Origin: Bradyrhizobium sp. Ce-3
Lineage (GTDB): Bacteria > Pseudomonadota > Alphaproteobacteria > Rhizobiales > Xanthobacteraceae
Length of the DNA stretch: 64,000 bases
NCBI RefSeq assembly: GCF_022835695.1
Contig: NZ_BQUV01000001.1
Coordinates: 926,641 to 990,640 of the forward strand
Direction of reading: 5' to 3'
The position numbers and the translations under genes were made by a program. Below are positions 62,387 to 64,000 of this stretch, one piece after another. The notes beneath the pieces were generated by a model that saw only the letters and a list, made by a program, of their open reading frames with translations, had not been told where the DNA came from and made no database searches. Within the stretch, counting starts at the first letter, position 1. Each line of letters opens with the position of its first letter.

Positions 62387-64000
62387 ATGACGACCTCGAC
62401 TGACGATTTGGCTCTGGCTTCGGATTTCGCACCGGCGACCTATGACGACTGGCGCAAGCTGGTCGACGGCGTGCTGAGGGGCGCCCCGTTCGAGAAGCTG
62501 GTCGGCAAGACCTATGACGGCCTACGGATCGATCCGATCTACCGCCGCGCCACCAATTCAGGCCCGCTTGCCGGCCGCGCCGCCGCCACTCCCTGGCAGA
62601 TCCTGCAGCGGGTCGACCATCCGGATGCCGCAGCGGCCAATGCGCAGGCCTTGCAGGATCTCGAGAACGGTGCGACCGGCCTCGAATTCGAGTTCGCCGG
62701 CGGTCCCGGCGCGCGCGGCTTCGGTCTTTCCGATGCCAGCAAGAAGACGCTGGCGCGGGCCTGCGGCGGCGTCCATCTCGACGCCGGCATCATGATCGCG
62801 CTCAACCCGGTGATCGGACGCGAGAACGCCGGCGAGACGTTTGCCGACATGGTCGAGGCGCGCAAGCTCGACCCGGCCAAGCTCGACCTGCATTTCAACT
62901 ACCAGGCGCTCAGCACCATGGCCGTGCGCGGCGCCGCGGCGATCGCCTGGCCCAATTACGAGAAGTCGTTCGGCCAGGTCGTCAACGGCCTGATCAAGCG
63001 CGGCTTCAAGGGACCGTTCGTGCTGGCCGATGGCCGGCCGGTGCATGATGCCGGCGGGTCCGAGGTGCAGGAACTCGCCTTCACGCTCGCGACCGCGCTC
63101 GCCTATCTGCGCATGCTGGAAGCCTCGGGGCTCGATCTCGACGCGGCGCGCGCAGCCGTGTCGTTCCGGCTCAGCGCCGATGCCGACCAGTTCCTGACCA
63201 TGGCGAAATTCCGCGCGCTCCGGCTGCTGTGGGCGCGGGTCGAGCAGGCCTGCGGCCTCACGCCGAAGCCGATCTTCGTCAATGCGCAGACCGCCTGGCG
63301 GATGCTGACCCAGCGCGATCCCAACGTGAACATGCTGCGCGCGACGATCGCGACCTTTGCCGCCGGGCTCGGCGGCGCCAATGCGATCACCGTGCTGCCG
63401 CACACGCTGGCGCTCGGCCTGCCGGACGATTTCGCCCGCCGCGTGGCGCGCAACACGCAGCTCGTGCTGCTCGATGAATCCAATCTTGCCAAGGTCTCCG
63501 ATCCCGCGGCCGGCGCCGGCGGCATCGAGACTTTGACCTCACAGCTCTGCGACGCGGCGTGGACGCTGTTCCAGGAGATCGAGAAGGCCGGCGGCGTCTT
63601 CGCCGCGCTCGAACAGGGCCTGCTGCAAAACAAGGTCGCCACGACGCGGGCGCAGCGCGAAGCCAATGTCGCGAAGCGCCGCGATGTGCTGACCGGCGCC
63701 AGCGAATTCCCGAACCTGCATGAGGCTGACCTCGCGGTCCTGGATGTGAAACCATCCGCGCCGACCTCCAACGCCAATGCCAAGGTCAGGTTCGATCCCC
63801 TTGCGCCGATGCGGCTGGCCGAACCGTTCGAGGCGCTGCGCGACAAGTCGGATGCCGCACTGAACGCGCGCGGCGCGCGACCAAAGATCTTCCTCGCCAA
63901 TCTCGGCACGCCGGCGGATTTCACCGCCCGCGCCACCTTCGCAAAAAGCTTCTTCGAGACCGGCGGCATCGAGGCCATCGACAGCGAGGGCTTTGCCGAC
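62387..64000 (+). CDS. mutA: Methylmalonyl-CoA mutase small subunit (partial, 3' end outside window)
   Basis: Open from the ATG at 62387 to the window edge (538 codons without a stop). The sequence follows the methylmalonyl-CoA mutase beta-subunit pattern: YDDWRKLVDGVLRGAPFEKL, a TIM-barrel half with DPIYRR, and MLRATIATFAAGLGGANAIT. The visible C-terminal part (ARPKIFLANLGTPADFTAR) is the start of the B12-binding-like domain, which in the small subunit is non-catalytic. With the large subunit it isomerises methylmalonyl-CoA to succinyl-CoA in propionate and odd-chain catabolism. The partner gene is expected just downstream. Confidence 0.92.
   Translation, partial: MTTSTDDLALASDFAPATYDDWRKLVDGVLRGAPFEKLVGKTYDGLRIDPIYRRATNSGPLAGRAAATPWQILQRVDHPDAAAANAQALQDLENGATGLEFEFAGGPGARGFGLSDASKKTLARACGGVHLDAGIMIALNPVIGRENAGETFADMVEARKLDPAKLDLHFNYQALSTMAVRGAAAIAWPNYEKSFGQVVNGLIKRGFKGPFVLADGRPVHDAGGSEVQELAFTLATALAYLRMLEASGLDLDAARAAVSFRLSADADQFLTMAKFRALRLLWARVEQACGLTPKPIFVNAQTAWRMLTQRDPNVNMLRATIATFAAGLGGANAITVLPHTLALGLPDDFARRVARNTQLVLLDESNLAKVSDPAAGAGGIETLTSQLCDAAWTLFQEIEKAGGVFAALEQGLLQNKVATTRAQREANVAKRRDVLTGASEFPNLHEADLAVLDVKPSAPTSNANAKVRFDPLAPMRLAEPFEALRDKSDAALNARGARPKIFLANLGTPADFTARATFAKSFFETGGIEAIDSEGFAD

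Overview
The window is high-GC alphaproteobacterial chromosome, most likely Bradyrhizobium or a close relative in the Nitrobacteraceae. This rests on the gene families seen (MucR, LivHMGF-type transporters, BY-kinase exopolysaccharide genes, DUF1491, DUF2336, DUF5330, Ku), on the palindromic intergenic repeats typical of that group, and on candidate EcfG- and CtrA-type sites. I see no tRNA, rRNA, CRISPR array, phage or plasmid replication module.

Region 1 (1-20.6 kb) is an exopolysaccharide locus. A long minus-strand operon runs Wza-type export lipoprotein, Wzy-type polymerase, a secreted protein of unknown role, a Wzc/ExoP-type tyrosine autokinase, a secreted helical protein, a methyltransferase, a GT4 glycosyltransferase, a second Wzy/ligase-like protein and a flippase cut by the window edge. 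Several of these genes overlap by ATGA or GTGA. A divergent plus-strand unit holds a small Cys-rich secreted protein, a small membrane protein, a degenerate third Wzy-like protein, a PPP-family phosphatase and a second helical protein related to the first. The priming sugar transferase (13960-15402) and a UDP-glucuronate-epimerase-like gene (18766-19791) complete the locus. Between them lies a gene-poor, partly AT-rich stretch with small ORFs and an IS3 OrfA-like HTH gene.

Region 2 (20.6-36 kb) carries small membrane proteins, Ku, a Flp pilin, a TPP-dependent enzyme, an NDH-2-like flavoprotein whose ribosome-binding site sits in a perfect hairpin, and a branched-chain-amino-acid-type ABC transporter. 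That transporter has a fused two-domain ATPase and two similar binding proteins. A cluster of three palindromic repeat types, a DHA2-type MFS exporter and a YcgN-like protein follow.

Region 3 (36-53 kb) has a class A penicillin-binding protein coupled to DUF1214/DUF1254 proteins, an MBL hydrolase divergent from a LysR regulator, a DUF2336 gene with two perfect CtrA boxes upstream, an Old Yellow Enzyme, an ankyrin-repeat protein, a PAS histidine kinase overlapping a peptidoglycan-binding membrane protein, DUF5330, SufE, and a MucR regulator with incomplete zinc ligands that could control the exopolysaccharide genes.

Region 4 (53-64 kb) is mostly housekeeping: a GT39-like membrane glycosyltransferase, class II aldolase, M20 dipeptidase, HerA-like ATPase, DUF2267 and DUF4332 proteins, the folP-folB-folK operon, and the start of methylmalonyl-CoA mutase small subunit, which runs off the window.
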